DNA from: Imhoffiella purpurea
GTDB taxonomy: Bacteria > Pseudomonadota > Gammaproteobacteria > Chromatiales > Chromatiaceae
Direction: 5' to 3'
DNA: 34,858 bases
Assembly (NCBI RefSeq): GCF_000585215.1
Contig: NZ_AONC01000055.1
Location: forward strand, 1 to 34,858
Shown: in pieces, positions 21,148-29,072 of the stretch
How the letters are laid out: the number at the start of each line of letters is the position of its first letter
How positions within the stretch are numbered: the stretch's first letter is position 1
The notes under the pieces: model-generated
What the model saw: the letters and a program-made list of their open reading frames with translations, nothing else
Told to the model about the DNA's origin: nothing
Databases searched by the model: none
Made by a program: the position numbers and the translations under genes

Positions 21148-22593
21148 CTATGACAGCAGGAAGAGTGTCGCCAGCCCCAGGAAGATGAAGAATCCGCCCG
21201 AATCGGTCAGCGCGGTGATGAGCACCGAACTGCCCAGGGCCGGATCCCGCCCCAGACGCTGACGGATCAATGGGATCAGCACCCCGGCCGTGGCGGCCAG
21301 CAGCAGATTGAGGGTCATGGCCCCCGTCATCACCAGCCCGAGATAGGGGCTGCGATAGAGCCACCAGGCCAGAAGACCCACCACCCCGCCCCAGACGACC
21401 CCGTTGATCAGGGCGACACCGGCCTCCTTCCTCAGCAGACGCCACATCCCGGAGGGTTCGACCTGCCCCATGGCGATGGCGCGCACGATCATGGTGATGG
21501 TCTGATTGCCAGCGTTGCCGCCGATCCCGGCGACGATGGGCATGAGCGCGGCCAGCGCCACCAGCTTCTCGATCGATCCCTGGAAGAGATCGATGACGCG
21601 CGAGGCGACGAAGGCCGTCACCAGATTGATCGCCAGCCAGGCCCAGCGATTCTTCACCGACTGGACCACCGAGGCGAAGATGTCCTCCTCCTCGCGCAGA
21701 CCGGCATGACCGAGGATCTCGGCCTCGGACTCCTCGATGATGCGGTCGACCATGTCGGCGACGGTCACGCGCCCGATCACCCGACGTTCGGCATCGATCA
21801 CGGGGACCGAGACCAGATCGTAGCGCTCGAACGCCTGGGCGGCTCCGGTGGCATCGTCGTCCGGACCGAGCGTCACCAGTGAGCGCGACTTCATGACCTC
21901 GGCCACCTGCCTCTCGGGGTCGTTGACCAGGAGCGATTCGAGGGTCAGGATCCCGCGCAGCCGTTCCTCGCGATCGACGACGAAGAGCTTGTCGGTATGA
22001 TCCGGCAGCGCCTCGAAGCGGCGCAGATAGCGCAGGACCACCTCCAGCGTGACGTCCTCGCGCACCCTCACCATGTCGAAATCCATCAGGGCGCCGACCG
22101 TGCCCTCCGGATAGGACATGGCCGCCCGGACCTGCTCCCGCTCCTTCTGATCCAGCGACTCGAAGACGTCCTCGATGATCTCGGGGGGCAGATCCGGAAC
22201 CAGGTCGGCCAGTTCGTCGGCGTCGAGCGACTCGGCGACGGCCTTGAGTTCGTCCGCATCCATGGTCCGCAGCAGACTGGCGCGCACCGCGTCCGAGACC
22301 TCGAGCAGGATGTCGCCGTCCTTGTCCGCGCGCACCAGATCCCAGACCAGCCAGCGGTCCTCCAGGGGCAGGGACTCGAGGATGCGGGCGATGTCGGCCG
22401 GATGCAGCCGGTCGAGCTTGCGGCTCAAACGGGCCAGGTTCTGCTTGTGGGTGATGCTCTCCACCAGCGCCTGGCGCGGCATGTTCTGACGATGCTCCAG
22501 GCTCTCGACCACACGGTGGCGTGTCAAAAGGTCCTGGATCTCGTGCAGATGCTGATGAAAGCCGTCCGTATCGCACGGCGTCTGCTCGTTCAT
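21148..22593 (-). CDS. mgtE: Magnesium transporter MgtE
   Basis: A 481-residue MgtE-family Mg2+ channel. The N-terminal helical domain (LDRLHPADIARILESL, then DADELADLVPDLP) and two CBS domains (about residues 130-255, including VIDAERRVIGRVTVADM) are cytoplasmic Mg2+ sensors. Five membrane helices follow from about residue 285, with the pore signature MPIVAGIGGNAGNQT. The channel closes when cytoplasmic Mg2+ is high. The ATG at 22593 is the family start. It stands alone, convergent with ppiB. Confidence 0.95.
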   Translation of the reverse strand: MNEQTPCDTDGFHQHLHEIQDLLTRHRVVESLEHRQNMPRQALVESITHKQNLARLSRKLDRLHPADIARILESLPLEDRWLVWDLVRADKDGDILLEVSDAVRASLLRTMDADELKAVAESLDADELADLVPDLPPEIIEDVFESLDQKEREQVRAAMSYPEGTVGALMDFDMVRVREDVTLEVVLRYLRRFEALPDHTDKLFVVDREERLRGILTLESLLVNDPERQVAEVMKSRSLVTLGPDDDATGAAQAFERYDLVSVPVIDAERRVIGRVTVADMVDRIIEESEAEILGHAGLREEEDIFASVVQSVKNRWAWLAINLVTAFVASRVIDLFQGSIEKLVALAALMPIVAGIGGNAGNQTITMIVRAIAMGQVEPSGMWRLLRKEAGVALINGVVWGGVVGLLAWWLYRSPYLGLVMTGAMTLNLLLAATAGVLIPLIRQRLGRDPALGSSVLITALTDSGGFFIFLGLATLFLLS

Positions 22594-22682
22594 GGGGCGG
22601 CTCCAAGACTGGATCCTAGGAATCGAGCCGCGCACTCTACGGATTTCGTCCGCTCCTTGCGAGCGGGACTCGAGCACGCGGA

Positions 22683-23567
22683 TCAGCGGGCGACGAAGAA
22701 GAGGTTACCCATGTAGCTCAGAACGGCCCCTTCCGGATCGATGCGCTCGACCCAGAACCCTTCCCGGGTCTGCTCCCCTTCGCGATATTTGAGTGCATTG
22801 ATCACCACGAAGCGCTTGGCCGGATCCTTGTCGTAGACATGGGCCGTCATCAGATAGGCCGGAATCATGGCCTGCTGCTTCGCGGTCAGACGCAAGCCGG
22901 TCGCATCCTCGGGTATGCGTGCCGCGGCGCGCCGCGGCGTCGGCGGAGGAATGCCCTGCTCGCGCCGCACCTGCTGCTTGAATGCCTCGATGTCCTGAAC
23001 CAGATCCTGCGGAACGCTGGGATGCCGGGAACGCGGGGGGGGAGCCGGCTCCGGCTCGAGATAGGTCTCCGCCTCCAGCTGGCGTTGCAGCGCCTCTTCC
23101 AGCCCTGCATCGACGGATTCATCGGCGTATTCGTCGATATGGACGGAGTCGTCCGGCGAACCGTAGCCCGCGCCTCCGGAGGATCTCGCCTCCCGAACCG
23201 AACGCTTGGGGCCGGGGGCCTCCACCAGCGGAACGGGTGCTGGCGACGCTGGAGCGAGCCCCGTCTCCGGGAAAGACCGCTCGCCATCTCCAACAGCCGG
23301 CCCCAAGGATTCGGAGAGCGAGTCGGAAGCCCTCCCCGAGACGGACGGATCGGCTGGAACCGCCCCGGAAGGCGCAGGTGCCCTGAAGGCCGCGTACAAG
23401 GCGATCACCACGGCGAGACTCGCCAGACCGACCGCGAGCAGACCCCAATGGTTGCTCGACGGAAGCGCCCTGTCCTCGGTGAAGAGACCACCGGCATCCA
23501 GGGTCGGGACCTGGCCCAGCTCGCGCTCCTGCTGGGATTTCTTGAGCGCCTCCAGGATATAGCTCAT
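22683..23567 (-). CDS. gspB: General secretion pathway protein GspB
   Basis: A 294-residue bitopic inner-membrane protein. The N-terminal cytoplasmic motif MSYILEALKKSQQERELG is diagnostic for the GspB/ExeB type. A single membrane span (about residues 43-62) and a long Pro/Ser/acidic periplasmic linker precede the conserved C-terminal domain (LMTAHVYDKDPAKRFVVINA, ending GNLFFVAR). With GspA it helps insert the type II secretion secretin through peptidoglycan. Its start overlaps the gspA stop by four bases. No other type II secretion gene is in the window. Confidence 0.9.
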   Translation of the reverse strand: MSYILEALKKSQQERELGQVPTLDAGGLFTEDRALPSSNHWGLLAVGLASLAVVIALYAAFRAPAPSGAVPADPSVSGRASDSLSESLGPAVGDGERSFPETGLAPASPAPVPLVEAPGPKRSVREARSSGGAGYGSPDDSVHIDEYADESVDAGLEEALQRQLEAETYLEPEPAPPPRSRHPSVPQDLVQDIEAFKQQVRREQGIPPPTPRRAAARIPEDATGLRLTAKQQAMIPAYLMTAHVYDKDPAKRFVVINALKYREGEQTREGFWVERIDPEGAVLSYMGNLFFVAR

Positions 23568-25369
23568 GACTCGCCCACCCTATCCGCCTCGACCTCGGCC
23601 GCACCCTCGAGCCGAGGAACGCCGGGCATGGCGACGGCATGGTGCAGCTGGATCAGGGTTCTCGGCCCGGCCAGCCCATCGGGCTGGAGCCCCTTCGAAT
23701 TCTGGAAGGCCCTGAGGGCCGCGATCAGCGAGGCATCGTAACGGCCGGATTCGCGGTCCGTCATCTCGATACCCGGCACCTGGGCCAGAAGCGCCCGCAA
23801 CCATCGCACGTCGTCGCCCGATGCTCCGGCGCCGATCACCGTCGTGCCTCCGGGAGGGGTCTGCCAGACCAGGGTATAGTCACCGCTCCAGACGCGCTCG
23901 AGCCCCTCGATCGAAACGCGTCGAGGTCCGTCGGGAAGCATCAGCCTGGCCTCATGCTCACCGAGCCCGATCAAGACGGCGAATCGCGCATCCGCCCCGT
24001 CGAGCTTCATGAGCGCTGGAAGATTGAAATACCGCACATTGCTCAGTTTGCCGCTCTCCTGCTCGCAGCTCAAACCGTAACGCGACAGACGGGCACAGGG
24101 ATCGCCCGGGCCGAGCGTATCGAGTTCGAGACCCCATCGACGCAGCAGAAGCAGCATGGCATCGGACTCCGGCAGCGACACCCGATCGCGGGTGGCATCC
24201 AGATTCTCCGGCGAGAAGTCGGCCAGCGGGATCTCGGGCAAAGCCGCCGTCTCCGGCTCGGCCGAAGGCGCATCCTCCGCGTTCGGAGCGGCATCCGGCT
24301 CATCCGATTCAGTCGAAGCGTCCGCCTCGGACAGCGAAGCCCCATCGAGCGCACTCGCCTCGGCGTCGGACTCCTGCGCCGAGGGCGATACCGGTGGCGC
24401 AGGCTGCGTCCAGCCGACCTCGGCGACCAGCCGGGAGACGAGGGTTTTCGGGTCGCCATCGGTGACGTAGAAGGTCCCCCAGCCGATTCCCAGCGCCAGC
24501 ACGAAGGAGATCGACGCCAATAGTGCCAGACGTCCGAGCGACAGCGATCCGTTGCCCATCGTCTCGCCCCGTACCTCCCGAGCGGCCTTGGCCGCGATGG
24601 ATGGCGTCACCTGTGAAGCGCGCGTGACGCAGGCGCCCAGCAGCGCACGGTCGCACAGGATGTTGATCAGACGCGGAATCCCGCCGGAATAGCGATAGAT
24701 GAGCCGGATCGCCGCGGCCGTGAAGAGCGGACGATCCACGCCACCGACCGCGACGCGATGGCGGATGTAGTCTCCGGTCTCCGCGAGACTCAAGGGCGTC
24801 AGATGGAAGCGGGCCGTGATGCGCTGATTGAGCTGACGCAGACGTTCGCTCTCGAGCAGCCGCCGCAGCTCGGGCTGTCCGATCAGAAAGATCTGCAGCA
24901 GCTTGTGCTTGGTCGTCTCCAGGTTGGTGAGCAGACGAATCTGCTCCATCACCTGGGGCCGCAGGTTCTGCGCCTCGTCGATGATGAGCACCGGCCGATG
25001 GCCGCGACCATACGCCTCGAGCAGATATTTGTTCAGCCGATCCACCAGGACCTTGTTCGACAGCTGCCCATCGGGCAGCGAGACGCGGAACTCCTGGCAG
25101 ATGCTCTGCAGCAATTCGTTCGCGCTCTGGGCCGAGTTCAGGATGAGCGCGACGTCCACCGCCTCGGGCAACTGCTCCAGGAACGCGCGGCAGACCGTCG
25201 TCTTGCCGGTCCCGACCTCGCCGGTCAGCAGCACGAAGCCGCCGCCCTCGCCCGCACCATAGAGCAGATGCGCCAGCGCCTCCTTGTGCTGATCGCTCAG
25301 ATAGAGGTATTGGGGATCGGGAGCGATGGAGAAGCTGGGCTCTTTGAGCCCAAAATATTTCGGATACAC
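23564..25369 (-). CDS. gspA: General secretion pathway ATPase GspA (ExeA) with peptidoglycan-binding domain
   Basis: A 601-residue protein starting MYPKYFGLKEPSFSIAPDP, the ExeA hallmark. Residues 1-270 are an AAA+ domain with Walker A LTGEVGTGKTTVCRAF and Walker B VLIIDEAQNL. One membrane span (LALLASISFVLALGIGW) follows at about 278-300, then an acidic Ala/Ser/Glu linker. The periplasmic end (about residues 520-590, with YDASLIAALRAFQNSKGLQPDG) is a peptidoglycan-binding domain. It is thought to use ATP to reorganise the wall for secretin assembly, together with GspB. The two genes are translationally coupled. Confidence 0.93.
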   Translation of the reverse strand: MYPKYFGLKEPSFSIAPDPQYLYLSDQHKEALAHLLYGAGEGGGFVLLTGEVGTGKTTVCRAFLEQLPEAVDVALILNSAQSANELLQSICQEFRVSLPDGQLSNKVLVDRLNKYLLEAYGRGHRPVLIIDEAQNLRPQVMEQIRLLTNLETTKHKLLQIFLIGQPELRRLLESERLRQLNQRITARFHLTPLSLAETGDYIRHRVAVGGVDRPLFTAAAIRLIYRYSGGIPRLINILCDRALLGACVTRASQVTPSIAAKAAREVRGETMGNGSLSLGRLALLASISFVLALGIGWGTFYVTDGDPKTLVSRLVAEVGWTQPAPPVSPSAQESDAEASALDGASLSEADASTESDEPDAAPNAEDAPSAEPETAALPEIPLADFSPENLDATRDRVSLPESDAMLLLLRRWGLELDTLGPGDPCARLSRYGLSCEQESGKLSNVRYFNLPALMKLDGADARFAVLIGLGEHEARLMLPDGPRRVSIEGLERVWSGDYTLVWQTPPGGTTVIGAGASGDDVRWLRALLAQVPGIEMTDRESGRYDASLIAALRAFQNSKGLQPDGLAGPRTLIQLHHAVAMPGVPRLEGAAEVEADRVGES

Positions 25370-25766
25370 GCTGGCTACTCGGAGCGATGGTCAACGACGC
25401 CATCCCCGCATCCTGCGGTCTGCGGAACCTGTGTCGGCGGCAATCAGGAGAGTGGATCGGGAGTCGCGGGAGCCAATCCAGGCATCCTCGCTTCGCGGCA
25501 GATTAGCCAGGGGGAAACAGAGCGTCAAGGACCCGCGGACGCGCATATCGCCACCAGCCGGGCTTCCTGCCAGCAGCATTCACATTTCAGCCGAGACCCA
25601 TCGAGCGAAGGAATCCGAAGCCGCCTCCCGGAGCACGATCGGTTTCAGACCCTTGCATGGTGCGCCTGATCACTTTCGAGCCCTATCGGACGCTCGCTAT
25701 CCCTGGGATGACTTGGAGGCGGGCAAGAAAAAGGGCTTAGCCTTTCGGCTAAGCCCTTCTTTTTAT
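25370..25766. other. Intergenic region between gspA and the tRNA operon
   Basis: Apart from the tRNA terminator hairpin at 25731-25758 I see nothing firm here. Short open frames on both strands lack ribosome sites and family resemblance. The gspA promoter must lie in this region, but no strong hexamer pair stands out. Confidence 0.4.
25731..25758 (-). terminator. Intrinsic terminator of the tRNA operon
   Basis: AAGGGCTTAGCC and GGCTAAGCCCTT form a perfect 12-bp stem with a GAAA loop on the minus strand, followed by TTTTTCTT just past the stem. It lies about ten bases after the CCA end of tRNA-Lys. The plus strand also ends in T-rich sequence, so it may work both ways. Confidence 0.85.
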
Positions 25767-25842
25767 TGGTGGGTCGTGTAGGATTCGAACCTACGACCGA
25801 TGGATTAAGAGTCCACTGCTCTACCAACTGAGCTAACGACCC
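25767..25842 (-). tRNA. tRNA-Lys (anticodon CTT)
   Basis: A full cloverleaf with encoded CCA. Acceptor GGGTCGT pairs with ACGACCC, the D arm is GCTCAGTTGGTAGAGC, the anticodon loop CTCTTAA gives CTT, and the T loop is TTCGAAT. It reads AAG codons and is the last tRNA of the operon. Confidence 0.97.
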
Positions 25843-25856
25843 GACGTACTGCTAAA

Positions 25857-25933
25857 TGGGGTGGACGATGGGGCTCGAACCCACGACCACTGGAACCACA
25901 ATCCAGCGCTCTACCAACTGAGCTACATCCACC
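25857..25933 (-). tRNA. tRNA-His (anticodon GTG)
   Basis: A full cloverleaf with encoded CCA. The anticodon loop TTGTGGT gives GTG. The extra 5' G of tRNA-His pairs with C73 at the acceptor end, which confirms the identity. Confidence 0.97.
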
Positions 25934-26080
25934 ATAAACACTGTCACGAATTTCGTGCGGTGCATTATACCGCAATAAATTCGTTATGAAATCTCTTCTG
26001 ACGACTCCGTTTTCCTCAGAAGAGATCTCAACCCAACGGAGCGATGACCTTCGCCGCTCACGCTGTCGAGACCGCACCTT

Positions 26081-26157
<77 letters not shown>

Positions 26158-26220
26158 TCGATCTGGGTTCTGCGCCAGCGATTCGACTCGCTGCAACGCA
26201 CTTCGCTCATGGTCGGCATT

Positions 26221-26297
26221 TGGTCGGGGTAGAGGGATTCGAACCCCCGACATCCTGCTCCCAAAGCAGGCGCGCTACCAGACTGCGCTATACCCCG
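26221..26297 (-). tRNA. tRNA-Pro (anticodon TGG)
   Basis: A full cloverleaf with encoded CCA. The C1-G72 style acceptor (CGGGGTA/TACCCCG) and loop TTTGGGA, giving TGG, are typical of tRNA-Pro. It is the first gene of the Pro-Arg-His-Lys operon. Confidence 0.97.
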
Positions 26298-26345
26298 GCT
26301 TCGGATGCGGCGCGGTTGCTAGCGGCCCCGAATCGAAGAGCGGGC

Positions 26346-26374
26346 AATATACGCATCCATCGAGACCAAGTCAA
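26346..26374 (-). promoter_or_regulatory. Promoter of the tRNA Pro-Arg-His-Lys operon
   Basis: On the minus strand TTGACT (26369-26374) and TATATT (26346-26351) are separated by exactly 17 bases. They are followed by the GC-rich discriminator GCCCGC, typical of stable-RNA promoters under stringent control. The start would be near 26339, about 40 bases before tRNA-Pro. Confidence 0.75.
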
Positions 26375-26484
26375 GCCCGATCTCGATCGCGGCGGATGGC
26401 CCCCACAAACGTCCGACCAACGCATTTTCTTCGGACTCGACCGCTGGATATGATGTGCCATTCGTCCAGCCAAACAGGATCGAC

Positions 26485-27345
26485 ATGAACGCAGCCATTC
26501 TCGACGGCAAGTCCATCGCCGCTGAAATTCGCCAAGACATCAAGAGCAGGGTCGACAGCCTCCTGGCTTCCGGCAAGCGCCAGCCAGGACTCGCCGTCGT
26601 CCTGATCGGCGCGAACCCCGCCTCCCAGGTCTACGTCCGCAACAAGCGCAAGGCATGCGCCGAGGTCGGCTTCCACTCGCAGTTGCACGAGCTTGCGGAC
26701 AGCGTCACCCAGGACGAGCTGCTCGCCCTGATCGACCAGCTGAACGCGGACCCGGCCATCGACGGCATCCTGGTCCAGCTGCCGCTTCCGGATCATCTCG
26801 ACGAAAGCCTGGTCACCGAACGCATCTCGCCGACCAAGGACGTCGATGGCTTCCACCCCTACAACGTCGGCCGGCTGGTTCTGCGCATGCCGCTGCTGCG
26901 CCCCTGCACGCCCAAGGGGGTCATGACCATGCTCTCCCGTACCGGTCGCGAGCTCGCCGGACTCGACGCCCTGATCATCGGTCAGTCCAACATCGTCGGC
27001 CGCCCCATGGCGCTCGAACTGCTGGCAGCGCGCTGCACCGTCACCATCTGTCACAGCCGAACCAAGGACCTTCAGGACAAGGCGCGCTCGGCCGACATCC
27101 TGGTCGCCGCCGTCGGCCGACCCGAATTCGTCAAGGGAGACTGGGTCAAAGAGGGCGCCATGGTGATCGACGTCGGCATCAACCGCACCCAGGAAGGCAA
27201 GCTGATCGGCGACGTCGATTTCGCCGCCTGTGCCGAACGCGCCTCCTGGATCACCCCGGTACCAGGCGGCGTCGGCCCCATGACCATCGCCAGCCTGCTG
27301 GAAAACACCTTCGAGGCGGCCGAGCTGCACGCTCAGGGGCATTGA
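26485..27345 (+). CDS. folD: Bifunctional methylenetetrahydrofolate dehydrogenase/cyclohydrolase FolD
   Basis: A 286-residue protein starting [19 protein letters not shown]. Signature motifs are [14 protein letters not shown] (catalytic Lys region), [13 protein letters not shown], the Rossmann motif [15 protein letters not shown] and the C-terminal [18 protein letters not shown]. It interconverts 5,10-methylene-THF and 10-formyl-THF with NADP in the cytoplasm. It is divergent from the tRNA operon. A GC-rich hairpin lies downstream. Confidence 0.98.
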   Translation: MNAAILDGKSIAAEIRQDIKSRVDSLLASGKRQPGLAVVLIGANPASQVYVRNKRKACAEVGFHSQLHELADSVTQDELLALIDQLNADPAIDGILVQLPLPDHLDESLVTERISPTKDVDGFHPYNVGRLVLRMPLLRPCTPKGVMTMLSRTGRELAGLDALIIGQSNIVGRPMALELLAARCTVTICHSRTKDLQDKARSADILVAAVGRPEFVKGDWVKEGAMVIDVGINRTQEGKLIGDVDFAACAERASWITPVPGGVGPMTIASLLENTFEAAELHAQGH

Positions 27346-27448
27346 CGCCCATGCTCCGTCGGGGATCGCGGAGCTGGAACCGGTCGCCCGACCCCGAGGC
27401 GAAGCAGAGATGCCCGACATGAGACCGGCATCAGCCGCCATCGAGAAT

Positions 27449-27470
27449 CCCGCACCGACGCCGGTGCGGG
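27449..27470 (+). terminator. GC-rich hairpin between folD and the PGPGW gene
   Basis: CCCGCACC and GGTGCGGG form a perfect 8-bp stem with a six-base loop, about 100 bases after the folD stop. There is no T-run, so termination is uncertain. It may instead be an mRNA stabiliser or a feature of the leader of the next gene. Confidence 0.3.
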
Positions 27471-27495
27471 TCATCTACCCAAGATCGGTCCCGCT

Positions 27496-27945
27496 ATGAT
27501 CGCATCCATTTCCGACTGGTTCCTCGCCTACGAGACGGCGCTTTTCTGGCTTGCCGGAATCTCGGCTGCGCTCTTCATCGTCTCGCTGTCATCGCTACCC
27601 TATATCGTCGCGCGCATCCCGCAGGACTATTTCAACGACTGCGAACGCTACCAGAGCCGATTCAAACGATTCCACCCCCTGGTCTACTATGGCGTACTGG
27701 CACTCAAGAACCTCTTCGGCTGGATTCTGATACTGGCCGGTCTCGCGATGCTGATTCTGCCGGGCCAGGGCCTGCTGACCATCCTCATGGGACTGATCCT
27801 GACCGACTTCCCGGGCAAATTCGTCTTGGAGCGCAAGCTGGCGAGCAACCGGCGAATACTGGACGCACTCAACTGGCTGAGACGCAGAGCCGGAAGCCCT
27901 CCCCTGATCGTTCCGGAGGGATGCGAAAAAAACCACCGAGATTGA
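27496..27945 (+). CDS. PGPGW-domain transmembrane protein
   Basis: A 149-residue protein with two hydrophobic regions. One is at about residues 15-40, the other a hairpin at about 70-105 carrying LPGQGLLTILMGLILTDFPGK, the PGPGW-type motif. A basic C-terminal tail (LNWLRRRAGSPP) follows. The family is found in the inner membrane, sometimes near stress or redox genes, but its role is unknown. The start is the ATG at 27496. It is the last chromosomal gene before the integrated element. Confidence 0.8.
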   Translation: MIASISDWFLAYETALFWLAGISAALFIVSLSSLPYIVARIPQDYFNDCERYQSRFKRFHPLVYYGVLALKNLFGWILILAGLAMLILPGQGLLTILMGLILTDFPGKFVLERKLASNRRILDALNWLRRRAGSPPLIVPEGCEKNHRD

Positions 27946-28091
27946 GGCGAATCCGATATCAGGGATAGACGTATTCGACGCATTCCTGAAACGCGGCGGA
28001 CTCGCGCATGCTCACCCGACACGCCCCGTATCGCAGGCGCGGTCCCGATGCAATCTTCACGAACCGGGATGGAGAATCGAAGGCAAGAAAA

Positions 28092-28109
28092 AACCGGCCG
28101 TAGCCGGTT
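28092..28109 (-). terminator. Intrinsic terminator of the displaced tRNA-Val gene
   Basis: AACCGGC and GCCGGTT with a four-base loop form a hairpin that is followed by TTTTTTCTT on the minus strand. It lies about 20 bases after the CCA of the tRNA-Val remnant, as expected if the original tRNA's downstream DNA has stayed in place. Confidence 0.8.
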
Positions 28110-28127
28110 GATCCTTAATGGGTATTT

Positions 28128-28173
28128 TGGTGGGCGCACCTGGGATCGAACCAGGGACCCCTGCCGTGTGAAG
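28128..28173 (-). other. tRNA-Val(CAC) 3' half, attachment site of the element
   Basis: On the minus strand the sequence runs from the anticodon loop (TTCACAC, anticodon CAC) through the 3' anticodon strand GGCAG, a full T arm (CCTGG, TTCGATC, CCAGG), acceptor strand TGCGCCC, A73 and CCA. No matching 5' acceptor GGGCGCA and no D arm lie upstream. The tRNA is therefore cut within the anticodon stem. This is the usual scar left when a tyrosine-recombinase element integrates into a tRNA 3' end. The intact copy is predicted at the far end of the element. Confidence 0.85.
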
Positions 28174-28317
28174 ACACATAACCCGCACATGATCTAGAAA
28201 AATCAACTGCTTACACCGCCACCCCAAACGTAAGCGTGCCTGTTCGTGCCACCAAACGCCACCTGCTGACTCCCGTCCTGCACACTGATTTGCACACGGC
28301 CTTGTGAGTGACATTCG

Positions 28318-28740
28318 TCACGCTCGCGAGATCCCCCGGATCGTCGCCAGGAGCTGAAGGTATCCGATCTTGTCGGTCGCATGGGGTAGCTTGATCGAGC
28401 CCAACGCCTCCCACTCGGCGGAGGTGATCGCCAGCGTTGCCATCAGCGCCTGGTCGGCCGCGAGCTCATGCAGGCCCGCCGGCATCTCGGGATCGCCAAG
28501 CAAGCGCTCAGCCACTGCGCGGTAGTCGGCGCCGTCTTCGTCCTTGATCTGATGACCGAGCAGTGCGGTTTCGGTCACCCCGTAGAGCGAGGCCATCTTG
28601 CTCAACATCGCAACGCTTGGCGTCTTCAAGCCCCGTTCCATATTCGAGATGAAGCCTTGCTGGACTCCGAGCTTGGCCGCAGCCTCTTTTTGTGTGAGGC
28701 CCTTGGCTTGTCGAGCGGCTTTCAAACGATTCTGCAACAT
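28318..28740 (-). CDS. CI-like XRE-family repressor
   Basis: A 140-residue protein with an N-terminal XRE helix-turn-helix (LTQKEAAAKLGVQQGFISNM, followed by ERGLKTPSVAMLSKMASLYG). The C-terminal half carries no LexA/S24-type peptidase motif that I can see, so it is not a self-cleaving CI. It may need an antirepressor for induction. It is transcribed away from the Cro-like gene across a 93-base operator region, the standard immunity-switch layout. An inverted repeat lies 11 bases upstream of its start. Confidence 0.85.
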   Translation of the reverse strand: MLQNRLKAARQAKGLTQKEAAAKLGVQQGFISNMERGLKTPSVAMLSKMASLYGVTETALLGHQIKDEDGADYRAVAERLLGDPEMPAGLHELAADQALMATLAITSAEWEALGSIKLPHATDKIGYLQLLATIRGISRA

Positions 28741-28750
28741 GCCGCGAAGT

Positions 28751-28765
28751 ATGCCCAGGGGGCAT
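28751..28765. promoter_or_regulatory. Inverted repeat next to the repressor start
   Basis: ATGCCC, AGG, GGGCAT: six-base arms with a three-base spacer, 11 bases upstream of the CI-like start codon. Its position fits an operator for autoregulation of the repressor. Its sequence differs from the operator at 28791-28808, so it may bind the other regulator. Confidence 0.4.
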
Positions 28766-28783
28766 GTAAGAGTCTAATTTTCA

Positions 28784-28812
28784 TTGAGAATATCACCCAT
28801 GGGTGTTATTTA
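28784..28812 (+). promoter_or_regulatory. Early rightward promoter with embedded operator
   Basis: TTGAGA (28784-28789) and TATTTA (28807-28812) are spaced by exactly 17 bases. The spacer carries the near-perfect 18-bp palindrome TATCACCCATGGGTGTTA (28791-28808), whose central 12 bases are a perfect inverted repeat. A repressor bound here would block RNA polymerase directly. It drives the Cro-like gene and the replication genes. A similar element occurs at 30584-30616. Confidence 0.7.
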
Positions 28813-28833
28813 ATTACCTAGGGAGGAGATATT

Positions 28834-29070
28834 ATGACCGCAGAGAGCAATTCCCAGACGCTCGCCGTCACCGTCGGTAGGAACCTGCGAGTCTGGAGGG
28901 CGCGGAACGCCGTCACCCAGATGGATCTCGCGCGCAGGATGCGGATGTCGCAGGGTTATTTCAGCCGGGTCGAGCAAGGACAGAAATGCCTCAGCCTCAG
29001 AACCCTGGAGCGACTGGCCACTGAGATTGGCGTGCCAGTCAGCGAACTGACCACCTCCGATGGGGGTTGA
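28834..29070 (+). CDS. Cro-like XRE-family regulator
   Basis: A 78-residue single-domain XRE protein with the helix-turn-helix VTQMDLARRMRMSQGYFSRV and EQGQKCLSLRTLERLATEIG. Its size and position opposite the longer repressor suggest a Cro-type role in the lytic or replicative switch. The ribosome site GGGAGGAG precedes the ATG at 28834. The stop overlaps a TTG and lies two bases before the GTG start of the replication gene, so the two are coupled. Confidence 0.85.
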   Translation: MTAESNSQTLAVTVGRNLRVWRARNAVTQMDLARRMRMSQGYFSRVEQGQKCLSLRTLERLATEIGVPVSELTTSDGG

Positions 29071-29072
29071 CC

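Noticed and set aside
25391-25579. A 62-residue minus-strand ORF between gspA and the tRNA operon
   Set aside because: It has no ribosome site, no family resemblance and a composition like chance frames in GC-rich DNA.
28128-28200. An intact tRNA gene at the element border
   Set aside because: No 5' acceptor strand GGGCGCA and no D arm are found upstream of the anticodon loop, so only the 3' half is present.
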